From contig NZ_JAUSBA010000034.1 of the NCBI RefSeq assembly GCF_030652235.1, forward strand, positions 248,001 through 312,000: DNA of 64,000 nt, read 5' to 3'. Below, one piece after another: positions 27,117-36,142 of this stretch. How positions within the stretch are numbered: the first letter of the stretch is position 1; the number at the start of each line of letters is the position of its first letter. This DNA is from Cypionkella sp. (lineage in GTDB: Bacteria; Pseudomonadota; Alphaproteobacteria; Rhodobacterales; Rhodobacteraceae). The position numbers and the translations under genes are program-made. The notes beneath the pieces are model-generated. The model did no database searches, had not been told where the DNA came from, and saw nothing but the letters and a program-made list of their open reading frames with translations.

Positions 27117-27857
27117 ATGTTCGGCATCGACATCTTTGACGCAAGCCTGATCCCGGCGATGCTGGTGGCCCTTGTCGCGGGCATCCTGTCGTTCCTCAGC
27201 CCCTGCGTGCTGCCAATCGTGCCGCCTTATCTGGCCTATATGTCCGGCATTTCAGTCACCGAGATGAAAACCGGACGCTCGCCGCTGTTAGCTGCGCTGT
27301 TCTTCGTGCTTGGCCTCTCGACGGTTTTCCTACTGCTCGGCCTCGCCGCCTCGGCCTTTGGCGCGTTCTTTCTTGGTAATGCCAGCACCTTCGCCACCAT
27401 CGCCGGCGTGGTGGTGATGATCTTCGGCGCGCATTTTATCGGCATCTACCGCATCGGCTTTCTCGACCGTGAGATGCGGATGGACGCGGGCGATCAAGGT
27501 GGCTCGGCCTTCGGCGCTTATGTGCTCGGCCTCGCCTTCGCCTTCGGTTGGACGCCGTGTATCGGCCCGCAACTGGGCGCGATCTTGTCGCTGGCGGCGC
27601 AAGAGGGCAATGTCGCGCGCGGTATGACCCTGCTTGCGGTCTATGCCGCTGGCCTTGGCATCCCTTTTCTGCTGGTCGCCGCCTTCTTCGTCCGGCTCGC
27701 GCCCTTCGTTGCTTTCATGAAGCGCCACGCCGAGCGGATCGAGAAGATCATGGGCCTGCTGCTGTGGACCATTGGCTTGTTGATGCTGACCGGCGGCTTT
27801 TCATCCTTCTCCTACTGGCTGCTGGAGCATGTGCCCTTCCTTGCCAATCTGGGCTAA
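27117..27857 (+). CDS. ccdA: CcdA-type cytochrome c biogenesis / thiol transport protein
   Basis: A 246-residue membrane protein of six predicted spans that passes electrons from thioredoxin across the inner membrane for cytochrome c maturation. The redox cysteines lie in LSPCVLPIVPPYLAY and WTPCIGPQLGA, as in CcdA and the DsbD core. The start MFGIDIFDAS at 27117 follows CGGAG; upstream frame to 26859 is antisense to the TusA-like gene. The divergent TusA-like gene suggests a sulfur/thiol theme. Confidence 0.93.
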   Translation: MFGIDIFDASLIPAMLVALVAGILSFLSPCVLPIVPPYLAYMSGISVTEMKTGRSPLLAALFFVLGLSTVFLLLGLAASAFGAFFLGNASTFATIAGVVVMIFGAHFIGIYRIGFLDREMRMDAGDQGGSAFGAYVLGLAFAFGWTPCIGPQLGAILSLAAQEGNVARGMTLLAVYAAGLGIPFLLVAAFFVRLAPFVAFMKRHAERIEKIMGLLLWTIGLLMLTGGFSSFSYWLLEHVPFLANLG

Positions 27858-27916
27858 AATTCTTCTCTTAAAATCGCCCAATTCCTCTGCCATGATGCCA
27901 TCAACTGAACAGAGGC

Positions 27917-29140
27917 ATGATGGAACCGATCACCCTACAAGCATTTTCCGATCAGCGCGTCCGGCGTAGGCGGGTGTTTTATATCCCCGGCTATGATCCT
28001 ATTCATCCGCGCCGCTACCGCGAGCTTTACCGCAAGGAAGGCCAAGCGCAGGCGCAGATCTCGGGCTATGAGATTGCTTTGAAACCGAAAAAGACCGGTG
28101 GGCCCTATGGCTGGCATGTGACGGGCACGATGGATGGTGCGGTGACCGAGGCGGATGTCGAGGTGCTGGTGTGGTCCGATATCGTCAAAACCTCGATGGC
28201 GCGCGGGATTCTGGCGACCTATCTGCAACTGCTGCGCACCGCCTATGCCTATATCGGCTCGGGTGCGCTGTTTCGGCTGGCGGGTTTGCGCAAGGGGCCG
28301 ATGATCGCGGCACTTTATCCGATTGTGTTTCTGCTGGCAGAGCTGCTGCTGGCGTGTTTGGCGGGCTGGGGCGTGGGCGAATTGGTGGCTTACGTGCATC
28401 CGGCTTTGGGCTGGGCGGCGGGTCTGGGGGTGATATGGGTATTGCTGCGAACGTTTAAACGCTGGGATAACAAGGTCTTCGCCTACTACCTGATGCATGA
28501 TTACGCCTATTCAGCGCAGGCAGGCGGGGCCAATCCGCCGGAACTTGAAGCCCGGATGACGGCGTTTCGGCTATCCATCCGCGACGCTATGACGGCGGGG
28601 TTTGACGAGGTTTTGGTGGTTGGCCATTCCTCGGGCGCGCATCTGGCGGTGTCGATTCTGGCTGATTTGTTGCGCGAAGGTCTGCCCGCACCTGCGGCGC
28701 GGTTGGGGTTTTTGTCGCTGGGCCAAGTGGTGCCGATGATGTCCTTCCTGCCGAAAGCCCAGCGTCTGCGCGCCGATCTGCACTACCTTTCCGCACGCGA
28801 TGACCTGGTTTGGGTCGATGTCACCGCCCCCGGCGATGGCTGCGCCTTTGCTCTGTGCGATCCGGTGGCTGTGACGGGCGTGTCCCCGCCGGATAAACGT
28901 TGGCCCTTGGTGATCTCGGCAGCGTTCAGCCAAACCCTGTCGCCCGCACGGTGGAAGCAACTGCGCTGGAAGTTTTTCCGGCTGCATTTTCAATATCTTT
29001 GCGCCTTTGACCGCCCCGGTGATTACGATTATTTCCAGATTACCGCCGGGCCGCTCAGTCTGGCCGACCGCTACCGCGACCGCGCGCCGTCAAAAAGCCG
29101 TATCACCCGCCCCGTCTCTGGCTATCGGGATATGGCATGA
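27917..29140 (+). CDS. Membrane-embedded alpha/beta hydrolase-like protein of unknown role
   Basis: A 407-residue protein. An FYIPGYDP segment (residues 21-28) looks like the oxyanion strand-loop of an alpha/beta hydrolase. Two membrane spans (about 129-150 and 157-178) interrupt the fold. A lipase-type nucleophile elbow GHSSG is at 236-240 (Ser238). A His near HFQYLCAFDRPGDYDYFQ may belong to the catalytic triad, but I cannot prove that. The stop overlaps a cytochrome P450 start (ATGA), so the two are translationally coupled. I do not recognise a characterised homologue. Confidence 0.75.
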   Translation: MMEPITLQAFSDQRVRRRRVFYIPGYDPIHPRRYRELYRKEGQAQAQISGYEIALKPKKTGGPYGWHVTGTMDGAVTEADVEVLVWSDIVKTSMARGILATYLQLLRTAYAYIGSGALFRLAGLRKGPMIAALYPIVFLLAELLLACLAGWGVGELVAYVHPALGWAAGLGVIWVLLRTFKRWDNKVFAYYLMHDYAYSAQAGGANPPELEARMTAFRLSIRDAMTAGFDEVLVVGHSSGAHLAVSILADLLREGLPAPAARLGFLSLGQVVPMMSFLPKAQRLRADLHYLSARDDLVWVDVTAPGDGCAFALCDPVAVTGVSPPDKRWPLVISAAFSQTLSPARWKQLRWKFFRLHFQYLCAFDRPGDYDYFQITAGPLSLADRYRDRAPSKSRITRPVSGYRDMA

Positions 29141-30480
29141 TCCCGCCCAAGCCGCGCCCGCGCGCCGACAAGGTTTCGCTGCTGCAGTACCTGCGGCTGT
29201 TTCGTGCCGATATCCTGTCGGCGCAGCCCGCGCGGCTTTATCGGGCCTGGATGGCCGAGTTTCGCACGCCGTTTTTCCGCAGTTACATGTGCAATGATCC
29301 GGCGTTGGTTACCCGTGTTCTGGTCGAGCGTCCGGGTGATTTCCCCAAATCCAACCGTATCCGCGAGGGGTTGACCCCGCTGCTGGGCAATTCGGTGTTC
29401 GTCACCAATGGTGAGGTCTGGAAGCGCCAGCGTCGTATCATCGACCCGGCGTTTGAGGGCGGGCGGCTGCGCGATACCTTCCCGGCGATGGTCGCGGCAG
29501 GGCAGGCGGCTGTGGCGCGGATGCCGTTGGGCGAGGTTGAGGTAGAGGCCGAGATGAGCCACGCGGCGGCAGATGTGATTTTCCGCACGTTGTTTTCGAT
29601 CCCAATTGAGCATGAGGTGGCCGCAGCGGTCTTCGCTGAATTTCGCACCTATCAACGCACGCAACCCATTCTGAACCTTGCGGCTTTTCTGCCCTTGCCA
29701 AAATGGGTGCCGCGGTTTCATCGCCGTGCCACCAAGCGTTCGGCGGCGGTGATCCGCGGGTTGATCACCCGGCTGACCGAAGGCCGCGCGACAGAGATTG
29801 CTGCCGGAACCGCACCGGATGATTTGGCGACCAAGATCATGACCACCGCCGATCCGCTGACCGGAGACCGGTTTGAAACCGCTGAGATGGTCGATCAGGT
29901 GGCGATCTTCTTTCTGGCCGGCCATGAAACCAGCGCCTCGGCTTTGTCATGGGCGCTGCTGATGCTGGCGATGGACCCCGATGTGCAGGAAAAGGTCGCA
30001 GGCGAGGCGCAGGCTTTGGGCGATCAGCCTGAGTTTTCTGCGCTGTCCAAATTGCGCTTCACCCGCGATGTGTTTCGTGAGGTGCTGCGGCTGTATCCTC
30101 CGGTGCCGATGATGGTGCGCGAAAACGCGGTGCCTGAGGAGATGCGGGGGCGTAAGGTGGCTCGCGGGGCGCAAATTGTGCTAAGCCCGTGGCATCTGCA
30201 CCGCCACGAACGCATCTGGGCGCGACCCGATGAATTTGACCCAAGCCGTTGGCAAACTGAAGAAAACCGCGCCTGCGTCCGCGATGCCTATATGCCGTTT
30301 TCGGCGGGGCCACGGGTTTGCACTGGGGCGGGCTTTGCGATGGTTGAAGGCACCCTACTGCTGGCACTTCTGGCGCGCGCTTTCCGGTTTGAATGTGTCG
30401 CGGGGCGTGAGGCTGTGCCCGTGGCGCATCTGACGGTGCGCGCGAAAGACGGCATCTGGCTGCGGATCAGTCGGCGCTAA
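29137..30480 (+). CDS. Cytochrome P450
   Basis: A 447-residue P450. The I-helix oxygen-binding motif is FFLAGHETSAS, the K-helix ExxR is in FREVLRLYPPVP, and the heme-binding loop is FSAGPRVCTGAGFA with the thiolate Cys. No transmembrane anchor is visible, so it is probably soluble. The start overlaps the membrane hydrolase gene. No ferredoxin or reductase gene is adjacent. Its substrate is unknown; the coupled hydrolase suggests a lipid or ester (inference). Confidence 0.95.
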   Translation: MIPPKPRPRADKVSLLQYLRLFRADILSAQPARLYRAWMAEFRTPFFRSYMCNDPALVTRVLVERPGDFPKSNRIREGLTPLLGNSVFVTNGEVWKRQRRIIDPAFEGGRLRDTFPAMVAAGQAAVARMPLGEVEVEAEMSHAAADVIFRTLFSIPIEHEVAAAVFAEFRTYQRTQPILNLAAFLPLPKWVPRFHRRATKRSAAVIRGLITRLTEGRATEIAAGTAPDDLATKIMTTADPLTGDRFETAEMVDQVAIFFLAGHETSASALSWALLMLAMDPDVQEKVAGEAQALGDQPEFSALSKLRFTRDVFREVLRLYPPVPMMVRENAVPEEMRGRKVARGAQIVLSPWHLHRHERIWARPDEFDPSRWQTEENRACVRDAYMPFSAGPRVCTGAGFAMVEGTLLLALLARAFRFECVAGREAVPVAHLTVRAKDGIWLRISRR

Positions 30481-30692
30481 CGCCGCAGCGTTTCCAGCAC
30501 GAACACCCGAATGGCCGAGGCAAGGCCGATGTCATCCGCGCGGCCTGCGTCGATTTCTGCGGCCAGAGCGTTCAGGGTTTGGCCACGCGCACGGGCAATT
30601 TCACAAAAGCCGTCCCAAAATGCGGATTCCAGCGAGATCGAGGTGCGATGTCGCTTCAGTGTCACCGAATGTTTGACGGGACGCCCGCTCAT
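30477..30692 (-). CDS. Ribbon-helix-helix domain protein
   Basis: A 71-residue protein with a basic strand (KHSVTLKRHRTSISLES) followed by two helices, typical of the RHH_4 group found in alphaproteobacteria. It is probably a small DNA-binding protein, but no target is apparent. The gene overlaps the DUF4169 gene upstream by 4 bp (ATGA) and is convergent with the P450 gene, overlapping its stop by 4 bp. It is likely the third gene of the fumC transcript. Confidence 0.85.
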   Translation of the reverse strand: MSGRPVKHSVTLKRHRTSISLESAFWDGFCEIARARGQTLNALAAEIDAGRADDIGLASAIRVFVLETLRR

Positions 30693-30877
30693 TCCGGGTC
30701 TTTTGGGGCGATCTTATGGCCTTCCAGATCGCGCTGCGCCTTTTCCAGACGCGCCGCCTCAAGCGCTTTATCGCCCTTGCGACGGCCAAATTTTACCGCG
30801 TTGGCATCGGCCTGCGCGCGGGTATCGGCCTTGTCTTTGGCCTTCCGCACCGCGCGCAAGTTGATGATTTCGGCCAT
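30689..30877 (-). CDS. DUF4169 family protein
   Basis: A 62-residue, highly charged helical protein beginning [18 protein letters not shown], which is the conserved N-terminus of DUF4169. Its function is unknown. Its ATG shares one base with the fumC stop (TAATG) and its stop overlaps the RHH gene, so the three are translationally linked. Confidence 0.82.
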   Translation of the reverse strand: MAEIINLRAVRKAKDKADTRAQADANAVKFGRRKGDKALEAARLEKAQRDLEGHKIAPKDPE

Positions 30878-32271
30878 TAGCCTTTCGGCCCAACCATATC
30901 CTCGGGCCGCACCACGCGGTCAAAGGTTTCGCCGTCGACATAACCCAAAGCGATGGCTTCCTCGCGCAGGGTGGTGCCGTTTTTATGCGCGGTTTTGGCG
31001 ACTTTGGTGGCTGCGTCATAACCGATGGTGGGGGCCAAAGCCGTCACCAGCATCAGAGATTCCTTCATTAACTTGTCGATGCGCGCGATATTGGCTTGGG
31101 TGCCGACCACCATATTGTCGGTGAACGACCCCGCAGCGTCGCCCAAAAGTTGCATGCTTTGCAAGACATTGTAGGACATCATCGGGTTGTAGACGTTCAA
31201 CTCGAAATGCCCCTGCGAGCCTGCAAAGCCCACCGCGGCATCATTGCCCATCACCTGCGCGCAGACCATGGTCAGCGCTTCGGCTTGGGTCGGGTTTACC
31301 TTGCCCGGCATGATGGAGCTTCCCGGCTCGTTTTCCGGCAGGATCAATTCACCCAGACCGGAACGCGGGCCAGAGCCCAGCAAACGCAGGTCGTTGGCGA
31401 TTTTGAAAAGTGAGGCTGCGACGGTCTTCAACGCCCCCGAGAACATCACCATGGCGTCATGCGCGGCCAAAGCCTCGAACTTATTCGGGGCGGTGACAAA
31501 CGGCAGGTCAGTGATCTTGGCAATCGCTGCCGCGACCCGCACATCCCAGCCGACGCGGGTGTTCAGGCCGGTGCCAACAGCGGTGCCACCTTGCGCCAAT
31601 TCATAGATATCGGGCAGGCACATCTTGACGCGGGCGATGCCTTTTTCGACCTGCTTGGCATAGCCGGAGAATTCCTGTCCCAATGTCAGCGGGGTCGCGT
31701 CTTGGGTATGGGTGCGGCCGATTTTGATAATGTCTTTAAATTCAATGGCCTTGGCATCCAAAGCCGCATGCAGTTTGACCAGCCCCGGCAACAGCACATC
31801 GCGCGCCATCATGCCGATGGCGACATGCATCGCGGTGGGGAAAGTGTCGTTTGACGACTGCCCCATGTTGACATGATCGTTCGGATGCACCGGCTTCTTG
31901 CTGCCCCTCACGCCGCCCAGCATCTCAATCGCGCGGTTTGAGATCACCTCGTTTGCGTTCATATTCGACTGGGTGCCAGAGCCGGTTTGCCAGACCACCA
32001 GCGGGAAGTTGTCATCAAACTTGCCGTCGATGACTTCCTGCGCAGCCTTGGCAATCGTCTCGCCCAAGCCCAGATCAATGTCGCCCTGCGCGATGTTGAC
32101 CAGCGCGCAGGCCTTTTTGATCACGCCCAAAGCCCGTACGATGGCAATCGGCTGACGCTCCCAGCCAATCGGGAAGTTCTGGATCGAGCGCTGTGTTTGC
32201 GCGCCCCAGTATTTATCGGCAGGAACCTCAAGCGGGCCAAAGCTGTCGGTTTCGGTACGGGTGGCGGACAT
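30877..32271 (-). CDS. fumC: Fumarate hydratase class II FumC
   Basis: The iron-independent fumarase of the TCA cycle, 464 residues. The fumarase/aspartase signature [13 protein letters not shown] is present, along with [14 protein letters not shown] and the active-site [14 protein letters not shown] segment. The start [12 protein letters not shown] at 32271 follows GAGG; the frame upstream to 32328 has no conserved sequence. It is the first gene of a run with DUF4169 and RHH genes. Confidence 0.97.
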   Translation of the reverse strand: MSATRTETDSFGPLEVPADKYWGAQTQRSIQNFPIGWERQPIAIVRALGVIKKACALVNIAQGDIDLGLGETIAKAAQEVIDGKFDDNFPLVVWQTGSGTQSNMNANEVISNRAIEMLGGVRGSKKPVHPNDHVNMGQSSNDTFPTAMHVAIGMMARDVLLPGLVKLHAALDAKAIEFKDIIKIGRTHTQDATPLTLGQEFSGYAKQVEKGIARVKMCLPDIYELAQGGTAVGTGLNTRVGWDVRVAAAIAKITDLPFVTAPNKFEALAAHDAMVMFSGALKTVAASLFKIANDLRLLGSGPRSGLGELILPENEPGSSIMPGKVNPTQAEALTMVCAQVMGNDAAVGFAGSQGHFELNVYNPMMSYNVLQSMQLLGDAAGSFTDNMVVGTQANIARIDKLMKESLMLVTALAPTIGYDAATKVAKTAHKNGTTLREEAIALGYVDGETFDRVVRPEDMVGPKG

Positions 32272-32351
32272 CTGCAAGCCTCGTGTAAGGGATGGCTGCG
32301 GCATAGCGCGGAAAGGTAGCAGTTTCAATCGGTATGCAGAAGTATACCGGT

Positions 32352-32906
32352 TTAGGCGCGGCGGAAGTGGAAGACGCGGGCGGGCGGGATGTTCAGCCAG
32401 ACCTTTGGGCCGGGGCTGACCTTGAGGCCCATCCTTTGCAACTGCTCGGCGGACAAAGCGGGTTTGGTGCCGTAGGTGAATTGCACAAAGACACCATCGG
32501 AGGCGAGAATGTCGAAGGCGGCTTTGACGATGGATTCGCGCACGGCAAGTGGCATCGACAGCAGGGGCAGGCCGGAGATCACGGCAGAAACGCCGGGTTC
32601 TACGGTGCTCACCGCGGATTGTGCTGCGGCGTTGTGCACCGTGACTTTGGGGAATTTCGCGCGCAGCAGTTTGGAGAAGCTGGGGCTCATTTCATAAAGC
32701 GTCAGGTTTTCGGGGGTAACGCCAGCGGCGAGGATCCCTTCGGTCAGCACACCTGTTCCGGGGCCGAATTCAACGACGCGGCCCGAATGAGGGCCCAAGC
32801 CCTGGGCCATGGCGCGGGCAAGCCAGCGCGAGGACGGGACGACGGACGATACTTGCAGTGGGTTTGTCAGAAATTGACGCAAAAATAGCGCAGCCTCTTT
32901 GGCCAT
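32352..32906 (-). CDS. Class I SAM methyltransferase, PmtA-like
   Basis: A 184-residue methyltransferase. The SAM motif is [16 protein letters not shown]. It has an N-terminal [23 protein letters not shown] segment seen in the small bacterial phospholipid N-methyltransferases (PmtA family) and related rRNA-dimethylase-like proteins. This suggests phosphatidylethanolamine methylation, but assignment within the family is uncertain. It is a separate unit between fumC and sspB on the minus strand. Confidence 0.75.
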   Translation of the reverse strand: MAKEAALFLRQFLTNPLQVSSVVPSSRWLARAMAQGLGPHSGRVVEFGPGTGVLTEGILAAGVTPENLTLYEMSPSFSKLLRAKFPKVTVHNAAAQSAVSTVEPGVSAVISGLPLLSMPLAVRESIVKAAFDILASDGVFVQFTYGTKPALSAEQLQRMGLKVSPGPKVWLNIPPARVFHFRRA

Positions 32907-32932
32907 GGCAGAGGTCCTTGATTTACAGCATT

Positions 32933-33388
32933 CTATTGCTTGCGGAATTTATCCAGCCGGACGATCTGCGCTTCGCCCTGCGGCGGCGGCGGATCGTCTT
33001 CGGGGTCTTCATCCTCGTCGTCTTCGTCATCATCGTCATGGGTTTCAAACCGCAGACCAAACTCAACCGACGGGTCAACAAAGGTGCGTACGGCGTCGAA
33101 CGGGATCACAAGATGCTCGGGTTGATTACCGAAATTCAGCGTAATTTCAAAGCCTTCGTCGGTAACGATCAAGTCTTCAAACCAATGCTGTACCACGATC
33201 GTCATCTCACCAGGGTAGCGCGAACGCAGCCAGTCGGCCATCACAACCCGCTCAACCGTGGTGTCAAAGGTGATGAAAAAATGATGCGCGCCGGGGAGGC
33301 CGTGGACCGACACATCCTTGAGAACGGTTTGAATCAATCCCCGCATCGCGCGGTGCATGAGGTTTCCGTAATCAATCGACTTCGCCAT
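32933..33388 (-). CDS. sspB: SspB-family ClpXP adaptor (alphaproteobacterial type)
   Basis: A 151-residue adaptor that delivers ssrA-tagged proteins to ClpXP. The N-terminal fold (HHFFITFDTTVERVVMADWLR, VVQHWFEDLIVTDEGFEITL) is the substrate-binding domain. A very acidic linker (about residues 117-132) leads to the ClpX-binding tail IVRLDKFRKQ. The tag that it recognises is encoded by ssrA 2.3 kb away. The start MAKSIDYGNLMH is conserved and follows AAGGGGTGGC. Confidence 0.92.
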   Translation of the reverse strand: MAKSIDYGNLMHRAMRGLIQTVLKDVSVHGLPGAHHFFITFDTTVERVVMADWLRSRYPGEMTIVVQHWFEDLIVTDEGFEITLNFGNQPEHLVIPFDAVRTFVDPSVEFGLRFETHDDDDEDDEDEDPEDDPPPPQGEAQIVRLDKFRKQ

Positions 33389-33450
33389 GAGCCACCCCTT
33401 CGTAATGCTGCCACCATAGGGGATTCGGGCCTAAAGGGAAGGGGGGCGGC

Positions 33451-34698
33451 TCAGAATGCTGCAACTGCAGCGGAAGATATCGCGCAGAGGGCAAGCACCC
33501 CCGGCAGCGGCCAGTGGCGACGCAGCAGCAGGTAGGCTGCTATGCCTGCAAGGGCGGCGGGGAGAGCGTTTAGGCTGGTGGGGTCGGGCCAGATCATCTG
33601 CAGTGGGCCATAGTTAAGCGGGGTGACACTGGCGAAGATCACATGCGCTGCGAACCATAGCGACAGGTTGGCGATCACACCGACCACGGCAGCGGTGATG
33701 GCTTTCAGCGCTTGGCTGAGGCGCGGGGCGTGGGTCAGGCGTTCGATCCATGGCGCGCCTGCGAAGATCCACAAAAAGCAGGGGGCGAAGGTCATCCACA
33801 GGGTGATCAGCGCGCCTGCGAGCCCCATGGCGATGCCCTGTTTGGCGGCGGCGAGGTAGCCGACAAACTCGGTGACAAGGATCAGCGGGCCGGGGGTGGT
33901 TTCGGCAAGACCCAAACCGTCGATCATTTGCGGCAGGGTCAGCCATTGTTTTTGCTGTACAACGTCCTGCGCCATCCATGTCAGCACCGCGTAGGCGCCG
34001 CCGAAGGTCAGCATCGCGAGCTTGGAGAAGAACAGCGCGATGTCGGCGAGGATGGGCGGCGCGAACAGCACAATCAGAGCAAGCGGCACCAACCAGACTG
34101 CGCCCCAAATTGCGGTGGCGCGCAGCGACTGCGCCCAAGGGGTCGGCAGGGCTGTGGCGAGGGTGGAGGGGGTTGATTTCGCTGTGAAAAATCCCCAAAG
34201 ACCAGCCGCTAGGATCACGGCGGGGAAGGGGGCCGCAAAGAAGAACAGGGCAGCGAAGGCGAGGGTCGCGATGATCCACTGCGCGCGGGATTTCAGGGCG
34301 CGCTTGGAGACCCGCAGCAGGGCCTCGACCACCACGGCCAAGACGGCGGCTTGCACCCCGGTGAATAGGGCGGCGACGAGGGGGAGAGTGCCCCATGCGG
34401 CATAGATCATCGAGAGGGCGAGGACGATGATTGCGCCGGGGAGGACGAATAGGCCCCCTGCGATCAGGCCGCCCAGGGTGCCATGCTTGCGCCAGCCGAT
34501 CCATGTCGCCAACTGCATCGCTTCGGGGCCGGGCAGCAGCATGCAAAACGACAGGGCTGAGAGGTATTCCTCCTCAGTCACCCATTGTTTTTCATCGACC
34601 AATTCGCGGTGCATCAACGCGATTTGGGCGGCGGGCCCGCCGAACGACAGCATGCCGATGCGGGCGAAGGCGCGGGTGAGTTCGGGAAGTGTGGTCAT
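33451..34698 (-). CDS. chrA: Chromate efflux transporter ChrA
   Basis: A 415-residue long-chain CHR transporter with two homologous halves of about six spans, the first opening MLSFGGPAAQIALMHREL and the second LTFGGAYAVLTWMAQ. ChrA exports chromate. The start ATG 34698 (MTTLPELTRAF) overlaps the stop of the rhodanese-ChrB gene as ATGA. The frame upstream reads MARRTQR but lies within that gene. The pair forms a chromate-resistance operon. Confidence 0.92.
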   Translation of the reverse strand: MTTLPELTRAFARIGMLSFGGPAAQIALMHRELVDEKQWVTEEEYLSALSFCMLLPGPEAMQLATWIGWRKHGTLGGLIAGGLFVLPGAIIVLALSMIYAAWGTLPLVAALFTGVQAAVLAVVVEALLRVSKRALKSRAQWIIATLAFAALFFFAAPFPAVILAAGLWGFFTAKSTPSTLATALPTPWAQSLRATAIWGAVWLVPLALIVLFAPPILADIALFFSKLAMLTFGGAYAVLTWMAQDVVQQKQWLTLPQMIDGLGLAETTPGPLILVTEFVGYLAAAKQGIAMGLAGALITLWMTFAPCFLWIFAGAPWIERLTHAPRLSQALKAITAAVVGVIANLSLWFAAHVIFASVTPLNYGPLQMIWPDPTSLNALPAALAGIAAYLLLRRHWPLPGVLALCAISSAAVAAF

Positions 34699-35495
34699 GC
34701 GCTGCGTCCTGCGGGCCAATCGTGGCCTTCGTCATGGCCATCGCGCGCCCAGCGGTAGAGCGCATCATAAAGGGTCATTCCGACGGCCAGTTGTTCAAGG
34801 TCATCGCGGTATTGCCGGGATAGGCCGACAGAAATCGCCAGCAGGCCAGCGGCTTGCGGCGAGAGGTCGTGACGGTCGGTATCAGCCGCGCGCACGACTT
34901 CGGCGAGGCGTTGCAGCGGGTCGGTGTGCAGGGAAAATTCGGCAATCAGGGTGTCGAAAGTGCAGGTGTCGCCACGGTGGCTGTGAAAGCAGTCTTCGAT
35001 ATCGAAAGGGGTGGCGTTGAAACGATCAGCCACCGATTGCACCTCGGTGGGGGAGACGAACAGGAAGCGGGCGGAGGGGTCAATGAAGCGGCGGATCAGC
35101 CACGGGCAGGCGATGCGGTCGATTTTGGGACGGTGGCGGGTGACCCAAAGGTTGGTTTTGGGGTAAGCGGCCAGCGGGATCATCGGTAGGGCTGCCTCGG
35201 CCCAAGCCATGGAGCCGCCTTCCAGAACCCGCGCGTCAACGGATTGGCTGCGCAGCAGGGCTGCGACGCCTTCGGAAAGTTTGCGCCCCCGTTGGCAGAC
35301 CACGATGACCTTTTGTCCCAGCAGATTGGCCGGGGCGGGGTCGAAGCGATCATGCGGCAGGGTGAAGCTGCCGGGGATCAGGCGCGGGTCGGCAGCGAGG
35401 TCTTCGGGGATACGGATATCGACGATAGCCGGGGCATCGGGCAGGCCGATCAGGCGCAGCAGTTGGGCGGGGGTGATCTGGTTTGGTCCGGGCAT
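34695..35495 (-). CDS. Rhodanese-ChrB fusion, chromate resistance protein
   Basis: A 266-residue two-domain protein. Residues 10-110 form a rhodanese domain with active-site loop CQRGRKLS after VIVV. Residues 120-260 match the chromate-resistance ChrB C-terminal domain (KIDRIACPWLIRRFIDPSARFLFV, FHSHRGDTCTFDTLI). The ChrB DNA-binding N-terminus is absent, so it is not a ChrB regulator in the usual sense. It is co-transcribed with chrA. No signal peptide is visible. Confidence 0.88.
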   Translation of the reverse strand: MPGPNQITPAQLLRLIGLPDAPAIVDIRIPEDLAADPRLIPGSFTLPHDRFDPAPANLLGQKVIVVCQRGRKLSEGVAALLRSQSVDARVLEGGSMAWAEAALPMIPLAAYPKTNLWVTRHRPKIDRIACPWLIRRFIDPSARFLFVSPTEVQSVADRFNATPFDIEDCFHSHRGDTCTFDTLIAEFSLHTDPLQRLAEVVRAADTDRHDLSPQAAGLLAISVGLSRQYRDDLEQLAVGMTLYDALYRWARDGHDEGHDWPAGRSA

Positions 35496-35613
35496 GCGGC
35501 ATCCGATCTGCTATGAGGGGATGCGACACTTAAGCCTGAGCCTCACGGGGTGTTCGCGAACCCCATGCTGTTTGGATAGGAAATTCGGCGGTATGCGTCA
35601 AGCCTGGAAGGGG

Positions 35614-35938
35614 GGAAAGTGCCGGATTCTGTTGCCAGGTTCCGGCGGACCCCGCCTTACGCGGCTAAGCGCAAGGACTTAGTTTCGGCGACTCGAACTG
35701 CTTACGCAGCCAAAGCCATTGCCGGAGCACGGTTGTCATTTGCAACTGTACGTTTGGACCGATAACGGTAGTACCTCACCGAGCAAAAGCTGGCCCCTTT
35801 AGACGTTCGTCGATCCTATTTCGACCCCACACGCCCCAAATGAAAGGGTGAATTGGTGGAGTCGCCGGGTACCGCCCCCGGGTCCGAGCCGTTTATTATG
35901 GGTGCGTTTATCGCCATAGTCCGAGTTGCCCCGGACAG
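35614..35938 (-). ncRNA. ssrA: tmRNA, permuted two-piece (ssrA)
   Basis: The gene is on the minus strand in the circularly permuted alphaproteobacterial order. The acceptor piece comes first and ends GGCGACTCCACCA with CCA at 35854-35856. A spacer of about 25 bases follows. The coding piece begins GGGGTCGAAATAGG near 35828. GGGGTCG pairs with CGACTCC to form the acceptor stem. The tag frame at 35702-35743 reads ANDNRAPAMALAA then TAA. Outer ends are approximate. The piece count is inferred from the permuted order. Confidence 0.95.
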
Positions 35939-35981
35939 GTTGAATATAGGGGCAGGGGACAGGGCGCGCAAGGTGGTGTGC

Positions 35982-36004
35982 GGTCCCAACTCGGGACCTT
36001 TTTT
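35982..36004 (+). terminator. Plus-strand intrinsic terminator with no plus-strand gene upstream
   Basis: GGTCCC, AACTC loop, GGGACC, then TTTTTT. On the plus strand it has the form of a classical terminator, yet the nearest upstream plus-strand gene is far away and ssrA runs the other way. Confidence 0.65.
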
Positions 36005-36094
36005 ATCTGTTTTATATCAATGACTTGGGGGTGGCAATTTAACGTTTTGTTAAGGATTGCGTGTGTTTGTTGCGGGGCGCATGCCATGCAAGGC

Positions 36095-36124
36095 AAAACG
36101 CCTGCAATGGCTTGCAGGCGTTTT
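36095..36124 (-). terminator. Terminator of the solute-binding protein gene
   Basis: A perfect 12-bp stem AAAACGCCTGCA/TGCAGGCGTTTT with a 6-base loop, 19 bp beyond the minus-strand stop. The A and T runs make it symmetrical and able to work in both directions. Confidence 0.9.
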
Positions 36125-36142
36125 GACAGTTTTAGCACGTCA

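Noticed and set aside
32940-33125. A serine-repeat plus-strand frame opposite sspB
   Set aside because: The serine run is just the reverse reading of the acidic Asp/Glu linker of SspB.
35614-35938. RNase P RNA or another structured RNA considered for this conserved region
   Set aside because: The minus strand shows the tmRNA acceptor stem, a CCA end and a tag frame ending in ALAA then TAA, which settles it as permuted ssrA.
33451-36004. A mobile island carrying chrA inserted at ssrA
   Set aside because: ssrA is a common integration site, but there is no integrase, no duplicated ssrA end and no composition shift here.
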